Shown piece by piece: positions 29,431-37,302 of a stretch of 64,000 nt of DNA. This stretch comes from Betaproteobacteria bacterium (GTDB taxonomy: Bacteria; Pseudomonadota; Gammaproteobacteria; Burkholderiales; Rhodocyclaceae). A program made the position numbers and the translations under genes. The DNA is taken from the NCBI GenBank assembly GCA_012026885.1, contig VEPL01000030.1, positions 43,924 through 107,923 of the forward strand, read 5' to 3'. The notes under the pieces were generated by a model. That model saw only the letters and a program-made list of their open reading frames with translations. It ran no database searches and was not told the origin of the DNA. Within the stretch, counting starts at the first letter, position 1. Each line of letters opens with the position of its first letter.

Positions 29431-29802
29431 TTATTTCTTCGCCCCGCACTTCGCTTCGCCGCACTTGCCGTCGGCCTTCTTGTCGGCCGGCTTCTTGTCG
29501 GCACCGCACTTGGCCTCGCCACACTTGCCGTCCTTCTTCTTGTCGGCTGCCTTCTTGTCGGCACCGCACTTGGCTTCGCCACACTTGCCGTCCTTCTTCT
29601 TGTCGGCTGCCTTCTTGTCGGCACCGCACTTGGCTTCGCCGCATTTGCCGTCCTTCTGCTTCGTATCGGCCTGGGCAAGCTGGTAGCCGGCCTCGAGCTT
29701 CGTGGCGGAGAACGGGTTGTCGGCCGCATGGGCGACCGGCGCGAGCGCGACTGCGGCAAAGGCGGAACCGACAGCCAGGGAAACGAGATTCTGCTTTTTC
29801 AT
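29431..29802 (-). CDS. secreted Cys-repeat peptide, probable MNIO substrate (bufferin/HvfA-like)
   Basis: 123 residues. A signal peptide (SLAVGSAFAAVALAPVAHA, cleavage after residue 26) is followed by a short spacer with FSATKLEAGYQLAQA, then by a low-complexity region made of the 20-residue unit DGKCGEAKCGADKKAADKKK starting at residues 51, 71 and 91, with a partial fourth unit at 111-123. There are eight Cys in total (54, 59, 74, 79, 94, 99, 114, 119), all in KCGEAKCG, a motif close to the EGKCG motif of HvfA-type precursors. The ATG at 29802 has GGAG at good spacing; the ATG at 29814 does not. It is the first gene of the operon. Confidence 0.9.
   Translation of the reverse strand: MKKQNLVSLAVGSAFAAVALAPVAHAADNPFSATKLEAGYQLAQADTKQKDGKCGEAKCGADKKAADKKKDGKCGEAKCGADKKAADKKKDGKCGEAKCGADKKPADKKADGKCGEAKCGAKK
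29434..29652 (-). repeat. 60-base tandem repeat in the peptide gene
   Basis: Three full 60-base units (29652-29593, 29592-29533, 29532-29473) and a 39-base partial unit, almost identical in DNA. Each unit encodes two Cys. Near-identity suggests recent duplication or gene conversion, and repeat number could vary among strains. Confidence 0.9.
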
Positions 29803-29827
29803 GGTTTTCTCCATCGAGGTGGGGTGG

Positions 29828-29848
29828 GGCACCGGCGATTCCGGTGCC
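29828..29848 (-). promoter_or_regulatory. stem-loop in the leader of the peptide operon
   Basis: GGCACCGG and CCGGTGCC form an 8-base-pair inverted repeat around CGATT, 26 bases upstream of the ATG. A second related stretch, GCCGGCACCGGC (29861-29872), could pair alternatively. The ECF promoter should lie between about 29870 and 29940, but no consensus could be picked with confidence. Confidence 0.35.
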
Positions 29849-29969
29849 TGAGCGTTCGTCGCCGGCACCGGCAAATTCTTACAGCGATTCGGAGAAAAGT
29901 TTGCTGGCGGAGAAAGTGCCGTCACGTCCGTCGCCGTCCGGGATCGGCGCCACCACCCTGCCGCCGCCC

Positions 29970-30575
29970 TCAGTCGACTTCCAGCCAGATTTCGTTGCGT
30001 CTCAGGAACCACGGCTTCCACGGCGGATCGTAGCGCGCCCATACCGGATTGCTCCGCCAGGCCAGGCCGGCGGCCGCCAGCGCATCCTGAAGTTTCTTGA
30101 GATGCTCCGCGTAGCGCCCTTGTGTCCATGTCCCGGAATAACCGATGACAGCGAACGTGCGCGCCGGCACCTCGCGCAGGATGACGCGCTTGTCGAGAGG
30201 TTCCGGCAGGGTTTCCAGCGTCCATTCCCGGGGCATCGCAAACTGGACGACATAGCCGCCGGCAGTCGCGCTCTGCGCCACCGGAGCGGTCATCGCAATC
30301 TTCGCCGGCGCCTGGGCCACCGGCGCCGTCATCGCGATCTTTCGCTCCCCCTTGTTCTGCCCGAAGATATATCCGGCCAGAATCCGGAACCCCTGGTTAC
30401 CGGCATCGTCCGGTGCGGCGTTGACCACCGTCTCGGCCACGAGGCAAGGCTCGTAGCGGCGCACTTCGAAAACCTCGCCGGTCTGGATCACCTTGTACTG
30501 CGGCTCTTCGATGGCTATCACAAGACTCCCGGTCGCGAACAAGAAGACGGCAGCCAGATAATGCATCCGCTTCAT
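29970..30575 (-). CDS. SOUL-family heme-binding protein
   Basis: 201 residues. A hydrophobic N-terminus (YLAAVFLFATGSLVIA) looks like a signal peptide or anchor. EPQYKVIQTGEVFEVRRYEP is the standard start of the SOUL domain, and MTAPV is its hallmark; here KIAMTAPVAQ occurs twice in a row (residues about 79-104). The ATG at 30575 has GGGGA at good spacing; an ATG six bases upstream does not. It is followed by the peptide operon in the same direction, 167 bases away. Heme binding is family knowledge; no heme-ligand His is evident. Confidence 0.9.
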   Translation of the reverse strand: MKRMHYLAAVFLFATGSLVIAIEEPQYKVIQTGEVFEVRRYEPCLVAETVVNAAPDDAGNQGFRILAGYIFGQNKGERKIAMTAPVAQAPAKIAMTAPVAQSATAGGYVVQFAMPREWTLETLPEPLDKRVILREVPARTFAVIGYSGTWTQGRYAEHLKKLQDALAAAGLAWRSNPVWARYDPPWKPWFLRRNEIWLEVD

Positions 30576-30854
30576 CAACATTCCCCGTCGGTCGCCGCGC
30601 CAGATTCACGGATACCCGCCACCGGAACAATGACAGAGGATTTGCTGCGGCACGTCAAGGCTTCAAGCTTTACATGAGATCAGCCCGGTCAGACTGTTTG
30701 CGTCCTGAGTCATACACAAGTGCCCGCAAGTTCGCTTGGATACCTATACCCTTGAACGGATAATCGGCAGTTCTGCAGGTATGCTTTTGGCGTACATTGA
30801 CTCGGTCGCCAGTGGAAACTTGAGGCCGGCTCTTTGATTTTTTGGGAGAAGACC

Positions 30855-31736
30855 ATGGATTTCTTGGGGGTGCTGCTTTTTTTGGTGGTCTTGGCCTATT
30901 TCCTTAGCCCCATAGTGAAGGGCTACAAGGAGGGGCGCCGATCAGAGGAGAAAGAGGCGCCGATTAACCGTGTCACAACGACTGGAAGCCGTTCCGATGG
31001 CACCACTGGGCATGAAGCCGATCAAGACCACGATAACTGGGAAGGTGCGTTCTGGGATGTACAGTCGCCCAGAAATGTTAAGGCAGACCTGCGAATCGAA
31101 TATCGTGATGGCGCAGGCTCGGTGACGAAACGCGACATACAAGTAATGAAGTACGGGGCTTGGGACGGCGGAGCAATCCTATGGGCCTACTGTCAATTAA
31201 GGCGAGCGAACAGGACCTTTCGTACGGATCGGGTTATTTCTTGCACTGACCTAGATACAGGCGAGGTTATCGAAGAACTCGAGAAGTGGCTTGACGCTAA
31301 GTATCAAGAGTCGCCAGACCGTGCAATTGAGCAGGTAATTGAGACCGCCTGGGACGCAGTACGAGTCCTGTTTTACGTTAGCAAAGCCGACGGGAGGCTA
31401 ACTCAGAAAGAACGAACCATACTCCGCGACGCCATTCGCAGCATGAGTGACCATCCCGCCGTTAACGATAGTCGAATTGACGATCTGATTCAGGCACTAG
31501 ATACGCCAAGTACAGCATCTTTCAAGCAGGCATTTGGCCGCCTTGCTAATCGAAACCGCGCATTGGCTGAAAAGGTAGCAGTCTGGGCTGAGGCTATGGT
31601 CGCGACGGAAAAGACAGTAGCTGCCGCAGAGCAAGAAGCCGTGGCATACCTTAGGGCGCGGCTTGTAAAGACACCGTCAGCGGCCGAAGCGAATCGAAAT
31701 GCAGGCTTCCAATCGGCCAGATCTTTAGCCGTCTGA
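30855..31736 (+). CDS. membrane-anchored protein with WYL-like and TerB-like domains
   Basis: 293 residues. One N-terminal membrane helix (FLGVLLFLVVLAYFLSPIV), a polar linker, a central domain with RDIQVMKYGAWDGGAILWAY and DRVISCTDLDTGEVIEEL that resembles WYL-type sensory folds, and a C-terminal TerB-like helical domain (VLFYVSKADGRLTQKERTIL). GGGAGAAGACC precedes the ATG. Base and codon use are clearly more AT-rich than in its neighbours, so it was probably acquired. Function is not known; TerB domains occur in stress and phage-defence settings. Confidence 0.75.
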   Translation: MDFLGVLLFLVVLAYFLSPIVKGYKEGRRSEEKEAPINRVTTTGSRSDGTTGHEADQDHDNWEGAFWDVQSPRNVKADLRIEYRDGAGSVTKRDIQVMKYGAWDGGAILWAYCQLRRANRTFRTDRVISCTDLDTGEVIEELEKWLDAKYQESPDRAIEQVIETAWDAVRVLFYVSKADGRLTQKERTILRDAIRSMSDHPAVNDSRIDDLIQALDTPSTASFKQAFGRLANRNRALAEKVAVWAEAMVATEKTVAAAEQEAVAYLRARLVKTPSAAEANRNAGFQSARSLAV

Positions 31737-31862
31737 GTGACTGGTTCATCGCGAAAAACCGGCTTCCGGGACCGCCCTGTCGTTTCTCCCGGCAGATTGC
31801 GTCAAACCGGAATCGCGATTCGGCTGGGCTAAAATTCGCGATCACGCTTTGGGGAGAATCGC

Positions 31863-32729
31863 ATGAAAATCGGATTCATCGGACTCGGGATCATGGGGCG
31901 CCCGATGGCGCTCAACCTGTTGAAGGGCGGCCACGAAGTCACCGTCTGGGCGCGCCGCGCCGAATCGATGCAGCCGCTGCGCGAAGCCGGCGCACAAGGC
32001 GCCGACAGCCCGGCCGGGGCCGCGCAGGGCAATGAACTGGTGATCTCGATGGTCGCCGATGCGCCGGATGTTGCCGAGGTGATGCGCGGCGTCGTGCAGG
32101 GTGCTGCACCCGGCCTCGTCGCTGTCGACATGAGCACCATCGCCCCGGCCGCAGCGCGCCGGATCGGCGAGGAACTGGCGGCCGCCGGCATCGATTTCAT
32201 GGATGCTCCAGTGTCCGGCGGCGAGGTCGGCGCCATCGCCGGCACGCTGTCGATCATGGCCGGCGGTTCGGAGGCAGCTTTTGCCCGGGCGCAACCGGCC
32301 TTCGCCTGCATGGGCAAGAACATCGTGCATGTCGGCGCATCCGGCGCCGGCCAGGTGGCCAAGGCCTGCAACCAGATCGTCACCGGCATGGGCGTGCTGG
32401 CGGTGGCCGAGGCCTTCGCTTTTGCCGCGAAAAACGGTGTCGACCGCAGCCGGGTGCGCGAGGCGCTGCTCGGCGGCTTCGCCTACTCGAAGATCCTCGA
32501 GAACCACGGCCAGCGCATGCTCGACCGCAATTTCAAGCCGGGCTTCAAGAGCTGGATGCACGAGAAGGACCTCAACATCGTCATGCAGACCGCGCACGAG
32601 CTGGGCGTCTGCCTGCCCGGCGCGGCGGCGACGGCGCAGATGTTCAACGCGATGGTCGGCTCCGGCCTCGGCGAGGAGGACTCGATCGCCGTGCTGAAGC
32701 TGCTCGAACGTCTGTCGGGGCAGGCATGA
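31863..32729 (+). CDS. beta-hydroxyacid dehydrogenase (GarR/GlxR-like), first copy
   Basis: 288 residues. GFIGLGIMGRPMALNLLKGG is the NAD(P)-binding loop, DMSTIAP and MDAPVSGGEVGA form the substrate-binding region, and GASGAGQVAKACNQIV carries the catalytic Lys. Members of this family reduce tartronate semialdehyde, succinic semialdehyde or 3-hydroxyisobutyrate-type substrates. GGGGAGAATCGC precedes the ATG. It overlaps the second copy by four bases. The exact substrate cannot be fixed from sequence. Confidence 0.93.
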   Translation: MKIGFIGLGIMGRPMALNLLKGGHEVTVWARRAESMQPLREAGAQGADSPAGAAQGNELVISMVADAPDVAEVMRGVVQGAAPGLVAVDMSTIAPAAARRIGEELAAAGIDFMDAPVSGGEVGAIAGTLSIMAGGSEAAFARAQPAFACMGKNIVHVGASGAGQVAKACNQIVTGMGVLAVAEAFAFAAKNGVDRSRVREALLGGFAYSKILENHGQRMLDRNFKPGFKSWMHEKDLNIVMQTAHELGVCLPGAAATAQMFNAMVGSGLGEEDSIAVLKLLERLSGQA

Positions 32730-33604
32730 AGGTCGGGTTCATCGGCCTCGGGGCCATGGGCCGCCCGATGGCGCTGCACCTGCAGCGGGCCGGCCATGAC
32801 CTGCACGTCTGGGCGCGCCGGCCGGAAAGCGCTGCCGACCTGCCGGCAACGGTATGCGCGACGCCGGCCGAGCTCGGGCGCCGCTGCGAGGTGGTGTTCA
32901 CCATCATCACCTCGAGCGCCGATGTCGAGGCCGTCGCGCTCGGCGCCGACGGCCTGAGCGAGGGCATGGCCGCCGGTTCGGTACTGGTCGACTGCTCGAC
33001 CATCGCCCCGGACGCGGCCCGTCGCATTGCCGGGCGGCTGGCCGACGAGGGCATCCACATGCTCGACGCGCCTGTTTCCGGCGGCAGCCAGGGCGCCATC
33101 GACGCGACGCTGGCGATCATGGCCGGCGGCGACGCGGCCGTGCTCGAGCGCGTGCGCCCGCTGCTCGCCTGCCTCGGGCAGCGCATCGTCCATGTCGGCC
33201 CCAACGGCGCCGGTCAGGTGGCCAAGGCCTGCAACCAGATGATCATGGTCGCCGCCATCGAGGCGGCTGCCGAGGCCATGCGCCTGGCTGCTGCTGCCGG
33301 TGTCGATCAGGCCAGGGTGCGGGCGGCGCTGGCCGGTGGCTCGGCCGGCTCGCGCGTGCTCGAGGTGTTCGGCGGGCGCATGGTGGCGCGCGATTTCGCC
33401 GCCGGCGTCGAGGCACGGCTGCACCACAAGGATTACGGACTGGTGCTGGAGGCGGCGCGCAAATCGGGGGTGCCGGTGCCGTTGACCGCAGCCGTCAGCC
33501 AGCAGCTCAATGCGCTGATGTCGCTGGGCTGGGGAGACGACGACACCGCCTCGCTGCTGCGCGTGCTCGAGCGCAGCGCCGGGGACGTCAGCCGAACACG
33601 GTAA
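32726..33604 (+). CDS. beta-hydroxyacid dehydrogenase (GarR/GlxR-like), second copy
   Basis: 292 residues with the same signatures: GFIGLGAMGRPMALHLQRAG, DCSTIAP, LDAPVSGGSQGA and GAGQVAKACNQM. It is a tandem paralogue of the preceding gene but clearly diverged, especially in the middle and C-terminal helical domain, so substrate or cofactor preference likely differs. Its 3' end overlaps the convergent small gene by 17 bases. Confidence 0.92.
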   Translation: MKVGFIGLGAMGRPMALHLQRAGHDLHVWARRPESAADLPATVCATPAELGRRCEVVFTIITSSADVEAVALGADGLSEGMAAGSVLVDCSTIAPDAARRIAGRLADEGIHMLDAPVSGGSQGAIDATLAIMAGGDAAVLERVRPLLACLGQRIVHVGPNGAGQVAKACNQMIMVAAIEAAAEAMRLAAAAGVDQARVRAALAGGSAGSRVLEVFGGRMVARDFAAGVEARLHHKDYGLVLEAARKSGVPVPLTAAVSQQLNALMSLGWGDDDTASLLRVLERSAGDVSRTR

Positions 33605-33914
33605 CGCGCAGCTTTTCGCTCCAGGTCAGGCTGCGCCACCAGTTCAACCCGCGTTCGCGGAAGGCCCGGCCGAGCTCGGTCAGCAGCAGGCAACGGGCGC
33701 CGAACTGCGTGCGCCCGCGTTCCGCGATGAAGCCGGCTTCCATCAGGTAGCGGGCGACGGCCGGCTGGATCTGCTGGCCGCCGAGCGTCCAGCGCGAACC
33801 GTAACCATCGTCGCAACCCGCCAGCATCAGGATCGGCTCGCACTCTCCCATGGCGCGCAGAACCCCCAATGTGTACGCCCGGCTCGGCACCGCAGAGTTT
33901 CCCAACGAACCCAT
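33588..33914 (-). CDS. small hypothetical protein
   Basis: 108 residues. AGGGAGGAAAACACC before the ATG at 33914 supports a real gene. Blocks such as RWTLGGQQIQPAVARYLMEA and LTELGRAFRERGLNWWRSL suggest a small helical, winged-helix-like fold, with no signal peptide or membrane helix. The family is not recognised. It follows the PilZ gene in the same direction. Confidence 0.7.
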   Translation of the reverse strand: MGSLGNSAVPSRAYTLGVLRAMGECEPILMLAGCDDGYGSRWTLGGQQIQPAVARYLMEAGFIAERGRTQFGARCLLLTELGRAFRERGLNWWRSLTWSEKLRVTVFG

Positions 33915-33984
33915 GGTGTTTTCCTCCCTGCTCACACAAGGCTGAGGCATCGGAATCGCCGGCTTGTTCCGCTGTTTGCCCCGA

Positions 33985-34341
33985 CTATTCGATCCGGTTG
34001 GACCGCGCTTCGATCATGCACTCGAGCGCCTCGCGCTGCCAGGGCGTCGGCTGCGATCCGGTGAACTCGATGCCAGCCATGTTGGCCGCGGCATAGCGGA
34101 TGCGACAAGGCTGCTTGAGCTCGATGAAGGAGCCCAGCTTGCGCAACAGGAAGGTGAGCACCGCCGGCGTGCCCGGCGTCACGGCATGGGCACCGCGGGT
34201 CAGCGATTCGTTCGCCTCGAACTCGAGGCCGCCGTAGGAAATGTTCTTGGTAAAGCCGGAAAAGCGCTGGCCGGTGGCGCTGATCAGCAGTTCGCAGCCG
34301 ATGCGGGCACGCTGGCGGACATGCTTGCGGCGTTCATCCAT
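33985..34341 (-). CDS. PilZ-domain protein (probable c-di-GMP receptor)
   Basis: 118 residues that form a single PilZ domain. RKHVRQRARIGCEL supplies the arginine-rich c-di-GMP-binding loop, and NISYGGLEFEANES corresponds to the (D/N)xSxxG motif. A conserved AGIEFTG segment follows. It should respond to cyclic di-GMP and could act on motility or biofilm output; the target is unknown. Divergent from the phosphate transporter. Confidence 0.88.
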   Translation of the reverse strand: MDERRKHVRQRARIGCELLISATGQRFSGFTKNISYGGLEFEANESLTRGAHAVTPGTPAVLTFLLRKLGSFIELKQPCRIRYAAANMAGIEFTGSQPTPWQREALECMIEARSNRIE

Positions 34342-34455
34342 GCCGGAATTATCACCTACCCGCCCGGCACGTGGAAGGCCGCCACACCGCGGGGAACGGC
34401 GCTATACTGCCCCGATACAAGAACATGGCGCCGCGGGCGCGAACAGGAGGGGGAG

Positions 34456-35499
34456 ATCGATACCGTCGTCTGGCTCGCCGTCGCCACCGTCGCCATCGTG
34501 CTGTTCTTCGACTACACGAATGGTTTCCACGACGCGGCGAACATCGTCGCCACCGTCATCGCCTCGCGGGCGATGACGCCGGCGCAGGCGGTCATCATCG
34601 TCGGCGTCTTCGAGTTCCTCGGCCCCCTGCTGGGCGGCACCGCCGTCGCCAACACGATCGGCAAGTTCATCGCCCTCGATGGCGTCGCGCCGGTACTGTC
34701 GCTATCCATCCTGCTCTGCGGCCTGATCGGCGCCATCGTCTGGAACCTGGTGACCTGGTATTTCGGCATCCCGTCGTCTTCGTCGCACGCGCTGGTCGGC
34801 GGACTGGTCGGCGCCGACGGCGCTTACGTCGGCGCCGCCCACGTCGTCGGGGGCTTCACCGAACTGGCCAGCGGGCACCTGACGGGCGTCGTCAAGGTCC
34901 TGGCCGCGCTCCTGCTGTCGCCGCTGATCGGCTTCTGGTGCGGCTTTCTCGTCTTCCGGCTGCTCTCCGCTCTGCTCACGCGGGCGAGCCCGGCTGCCAA
35001 CGCCCGCCTGCGCGGGGCCCAGTTCATCACCGCCGCCGGACTCGCCTTCTCGCACGGCGCCAACGATGCGCAGAAGAGCATGGGCATCCTGACCCTGGTG
35101 CTGCTGCTCGGCGGCTTCATACCGAGCTTCGAGGTGCCCTTCTGGGTCATGCTGGCCTGCGCCTCGGCGATGACGCTGGGCATCCTTTCCGGCGGCTGGC
35201 GCATCGTGCGCACGCTGGGCTTCGCCATCTACCGCGTGCGTCCGATCCATGCCCTCGGCTCGCAGCTGACCTCGGCCGGCGTCATCCTCGCCGCCTCGAT
35301 CGGCGGCGCCCCGGTGTCCACCACGCACGTGGTCGCCACCTCGATCATGGGCATCGGGGCGGCCGAGCGGCTGCGCGCCGTGCGCTGGGCCAAGGCCAAG
35401 GACATCGGGGTCACCTGGCTGGTGACCATTCCCGGCGCCGCGCTGGTCGCCATCCAGACCTACGCCCTGGTCCACCTCTTTCTCGGGAGCCCGAAATGA
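34456..35499 (+). CDS. pit: Pit-family inorganic phosphate transporter, apparent ATC start
   Basis: 347 residues. FFDYTNGFHDAANIVATVIA in the first helix and FSHGANDAQKSMGILTLVLL in the second half are the paired PiT signatures; both repeats keep the Asn-Asp type residues. It imports phosphate with a metal or proton. In this frame no ATG, GTG or TTG lies between the AGGAGG at 34445-34450 and the first helix; the codon at proper spacing is ATC (34456). The next in-frame start codon, GTG at 34498, would delete most of helix 1. A TATACT box at 34403-34408 could be the -10. It overlaps the DUF47 gene by ATGA. Confidence 0.88.
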   Translation: MDTVVWLAVATVAIVLFFDYTNGFHDAANIVATVIASRAMTPAQAVIIVGVFEFLGPLLGGTAVANTIGKFIALDGVAPVLSLSILLCGLIGAIVWNLVTWYFGIPSSSSHALVGGLVGADGAYVGAAHVVGGFTELASGHLTGVVKVLAALLLSPLIGFWCGFLVFRLLSALLTRASPAANARLRGAQFITAAGLAFSHGANDAQKSMGILTLVLLLGGFIPSFEVPFWVMLACASAMTLGILSGGWRIVRTLGFAIYRVRPIHALGSQLTSAGVILAASIGGAPVSTTHVVATSIMGIGAAERLRAVRWAKAKDIGVTWLVTIPGAALVAIQTYALVHLFLGSPK

Positions 35500-36146
35500 A
35501 CGGTTCGCCTGATGCCTCGCCGTCGATCTTCCGCCGCCTGTTCGACCGCGTCTTTCCGAAGATGCCGGATTTCTTCAGCCTGCTGACCGAGCAGTGCCAG
35601 TTCGTCGCCCGGTCCGTCGGCCTCCTCGTCGAGTTCATGGAGACCGGCGACCCCATCGTCGGCGAGCAGATCCGTGCCGACGAGCACGAAGCCGATAAGG
35701 TCAAGATCCGCAACCTGCACACGCTCAACGAGGCCTTCTCGACGCCGATCGACCGCGAGGACATCCACCGCGCCATCATCGACCTCGACGAGGTGGTGAA
35801 TTACTGCAAGAGCACCGTCAGCGAAATGGCCGTGCTTGGCCTCGCTCCAGACAAGCACTGTCTCGAAATGGCGATGCACCTCAAGATCGGCGCCGATGCG
35901 CTCGCCGCCGGCTTCGCGCGGCTCGCCCGCGAGCCGGCGCTGGCCGCCCAGGACGCCGACGCCGGGCGCAAGGCGGAGCGCAAGGTGGAGAAGGTGTATC
36001 GCCGGGCGATTGCCGACCTTTTCCAGGGCGACGACTACATCAACATGTTCAAGCGCCGGGAGATCTACCGCCACCTGTCGAACGCCGCCGACCGCATGGC
36101 CAACTGCGCCAACACGCTGCACGACATCGTCGTCAAGATGTCCTGA
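35496..36146 (+). CDS. DUF47 (PhoU-like) Pit accessory protein
   Basis: 216 residues, all-helical. RRLFDRVFPKMPDFFSLLTE and EHEADKVKIRNLHTLNEAFS (with the ExxxDxxK-type metal-binding pattern of PhoU-like proteins), then DREDIHRAIIDLDEVVNYCK are clear. Such proteins regulate the neighbouring Pit transporter and polyphosphate balance. ATGA overlap with pit. It is followed after nine bases by an acyltransferase gene. Confidence 0.92.
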   Translation: MNGSPDASPSIFRRLFDRVFPKMPDFFSLLTEQCQFVARSVGLLVEFMETGDPIVGEQIRADEHEADKVKIRNLHTLNEAFSTPIDREDIHRAIIDLDEVVNYCKSTVSEMAVLGLAPDKHCLEMAMHLKIGADALAAGFARLAREPALAAQDADAGRKAERKVEKVYRRAIADLFQGDDYINMFKRREIYRHLSNAADRMANCANTLHDIVVKMS

Positions 36147-36154
36147 ACGGACGG

Positions 36155-36748
36155 ATGCTGCAGGCCTTTTCCCGAATCGTCCTCAAGCTGCTCGGCTGGC
36201 GCACCTTCGACGTGGCCGGACGGCCGCCGCGCGCGGTGCTCATCGAATACCCGCACACCTCGAACTGGGACGCCATCTACGGCCTGCTCACCAGCTTCGC
36301 GATCGGCGCCGGCGTCAGCTGGATGGCCAAGGACGCCGCCTTCCGCTGGCCTTTCGGCGGCCTCCTGAAGCGCCTCGGCGGCATCCCGGTCAACCGCCGC
36401 GAACGCACCAATTCGGTGGCCCAGATGATCGGCGAATTCACCACACGCGAGCGCTTCGTCCTCGGCATCACCCCGGAAGGCACACGCAGCCTGACCCCGG
36501 GCTGGAAGTCGGGCTTCTACCGCATCGCCACCGGTGCCGGGGTGCCCGTGCTCCTGTCGACCATCGACTATGCGCGCAAGGAAGCGGGCATCATCGCCTG
36601 CCTCGAGTTGAGCGGCGACCCCGAGCGCGACCTAGCGCGCATTGCGGAATTCTATGCCGGGCGGCGCGGTCGCCGGCCCGGGCTCGCGTCGCCGATCCGC
36701 TGGCTGCCCGACGCACAATTCGACAGGAAGTCACCTCCGCCATGCTGA
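36155..36748 (+). CDS. PlsC-like acyltransferase, first copy
   Basis: 197 residues. YPHTSNWDAIYGLL contains the catalytic HxxxxD motif, GGIPVNRRERTN and TPEGTRS are the substrate-binding and phosphate-binding motifs of glycerolphosphate acyltransferases. No clear membrane helix is present, so this is a short peripheral form. It could act in lysophosphatidate or other lipid acylation. Its 3' end overlaps the following paralogue by seven bases. Confidence 0.88.
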   Translation: MLQAFSRIVLKLLGWRTFDVAGRPPRAVLIEYPHTSNWDAIYGLLTSFAIGAGVSWMAKDAAFRWPFGGLLKRLGGIPVNRRERTNSVAQMIGEFTTRERFVLGITPEGTRSLTPGWKSGFYRIATGAGVPVLLSTIDYARKEAGIIACLELSGDPERDLARIAEFYAGRRGRRPGLASPIRWLPDAQFDRKSPPPC

Positions 36749-37299
36749 AGATGCTCGCCACCCGGCTCCTCGCGCTGCTCGGCTGGAAAACCACCGAACC
36801 GCCCGGCCGGCCGCCCAAGGCGGTGATGATCGCCTACCCGCACACCTCGAACTGGGACGCCTTCTACGCCCTCCTCGTCAAGCTCGCCCTCGGACTGGAT
36901 GCGCACTGGGCAGGCAAGGACAACATGTTCCGCCCACCCTTCGGCGGCCTGCTGAAAAAGATGGGCGGCGTCCCGGTCAACCGCCGCGAGCGGACCGGCT
37001 TCGTCGAGCAGATGGTCGCCGAATTCGCGGGCCGCGAGCGCTTCACGCTGGTCATCGCGCCGGAAGGCACACGCAGCCTGACCGCCGGCTGGAAAAGCGG
37101 CTTCTACCGCATCGCGGTCGCGGCGCAGGTGCCGGTCGCACTCGGTTTCATGGACTATGCAAAGCGCGAAGGCGGCATCCTCGCCTACCTGACGCTGACC
37201 GGCGACCGCGATGCCGATCTCGCCGCCATCGCCCGGCACTACGCCGGCCACCCCGGCAAGCGCCGCGAACTCGCCTCGCCGATCCGCTGGCTGGACTGA
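36742..37299 (+). CDS. PlsC-like acyltransferase, second copy
   Basis: 185 residues. Paralogue of the preceding gene with YPHTSNWDAFYALL (HxxxxD), GGVPVNRRERTG and APEGTRS, and the same closing SPIRWL. Identity is high in motif blocks and lower elsewhere, so the pair came from an old tandem duplication. The start at 36742 overlaps the upstream gene; AGGAAG lies 12 bases before it. Confidence 0.87.
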   Translation: MLKMLATRLLALLGWKTTEPPGRPPKAVMIAYPHTSNWDAFYALLVKLALGLDAHWAGKDNMFRPPFGGLLKKMGGVPVNRRERTGFVEQMVAEFAGRERFTLVIAPEGTRSLTAGWKSGFYRIAVAAQVPVALGFMDYAKREGGILAYLTLTGDRDADLAAIARHYAGHPGKRRELASPIRWLD

Positions 37300-37302
37300 G
37301 AC

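Noticed and set aside
29434..29652. Short regularly spaced repeats as a possible CRISPR array
   Set aside because: The units are contiguous 60-base coding repeats without spacers, in frame with a signal peptide. No CRISPR array or cas gene was seen.
34424..34500. ATG at 34424 as start of the phosphate transporter
   Set aside because: It is in another frame and gives an arginine-rich product; it also lies before the ribosome binding site used here.
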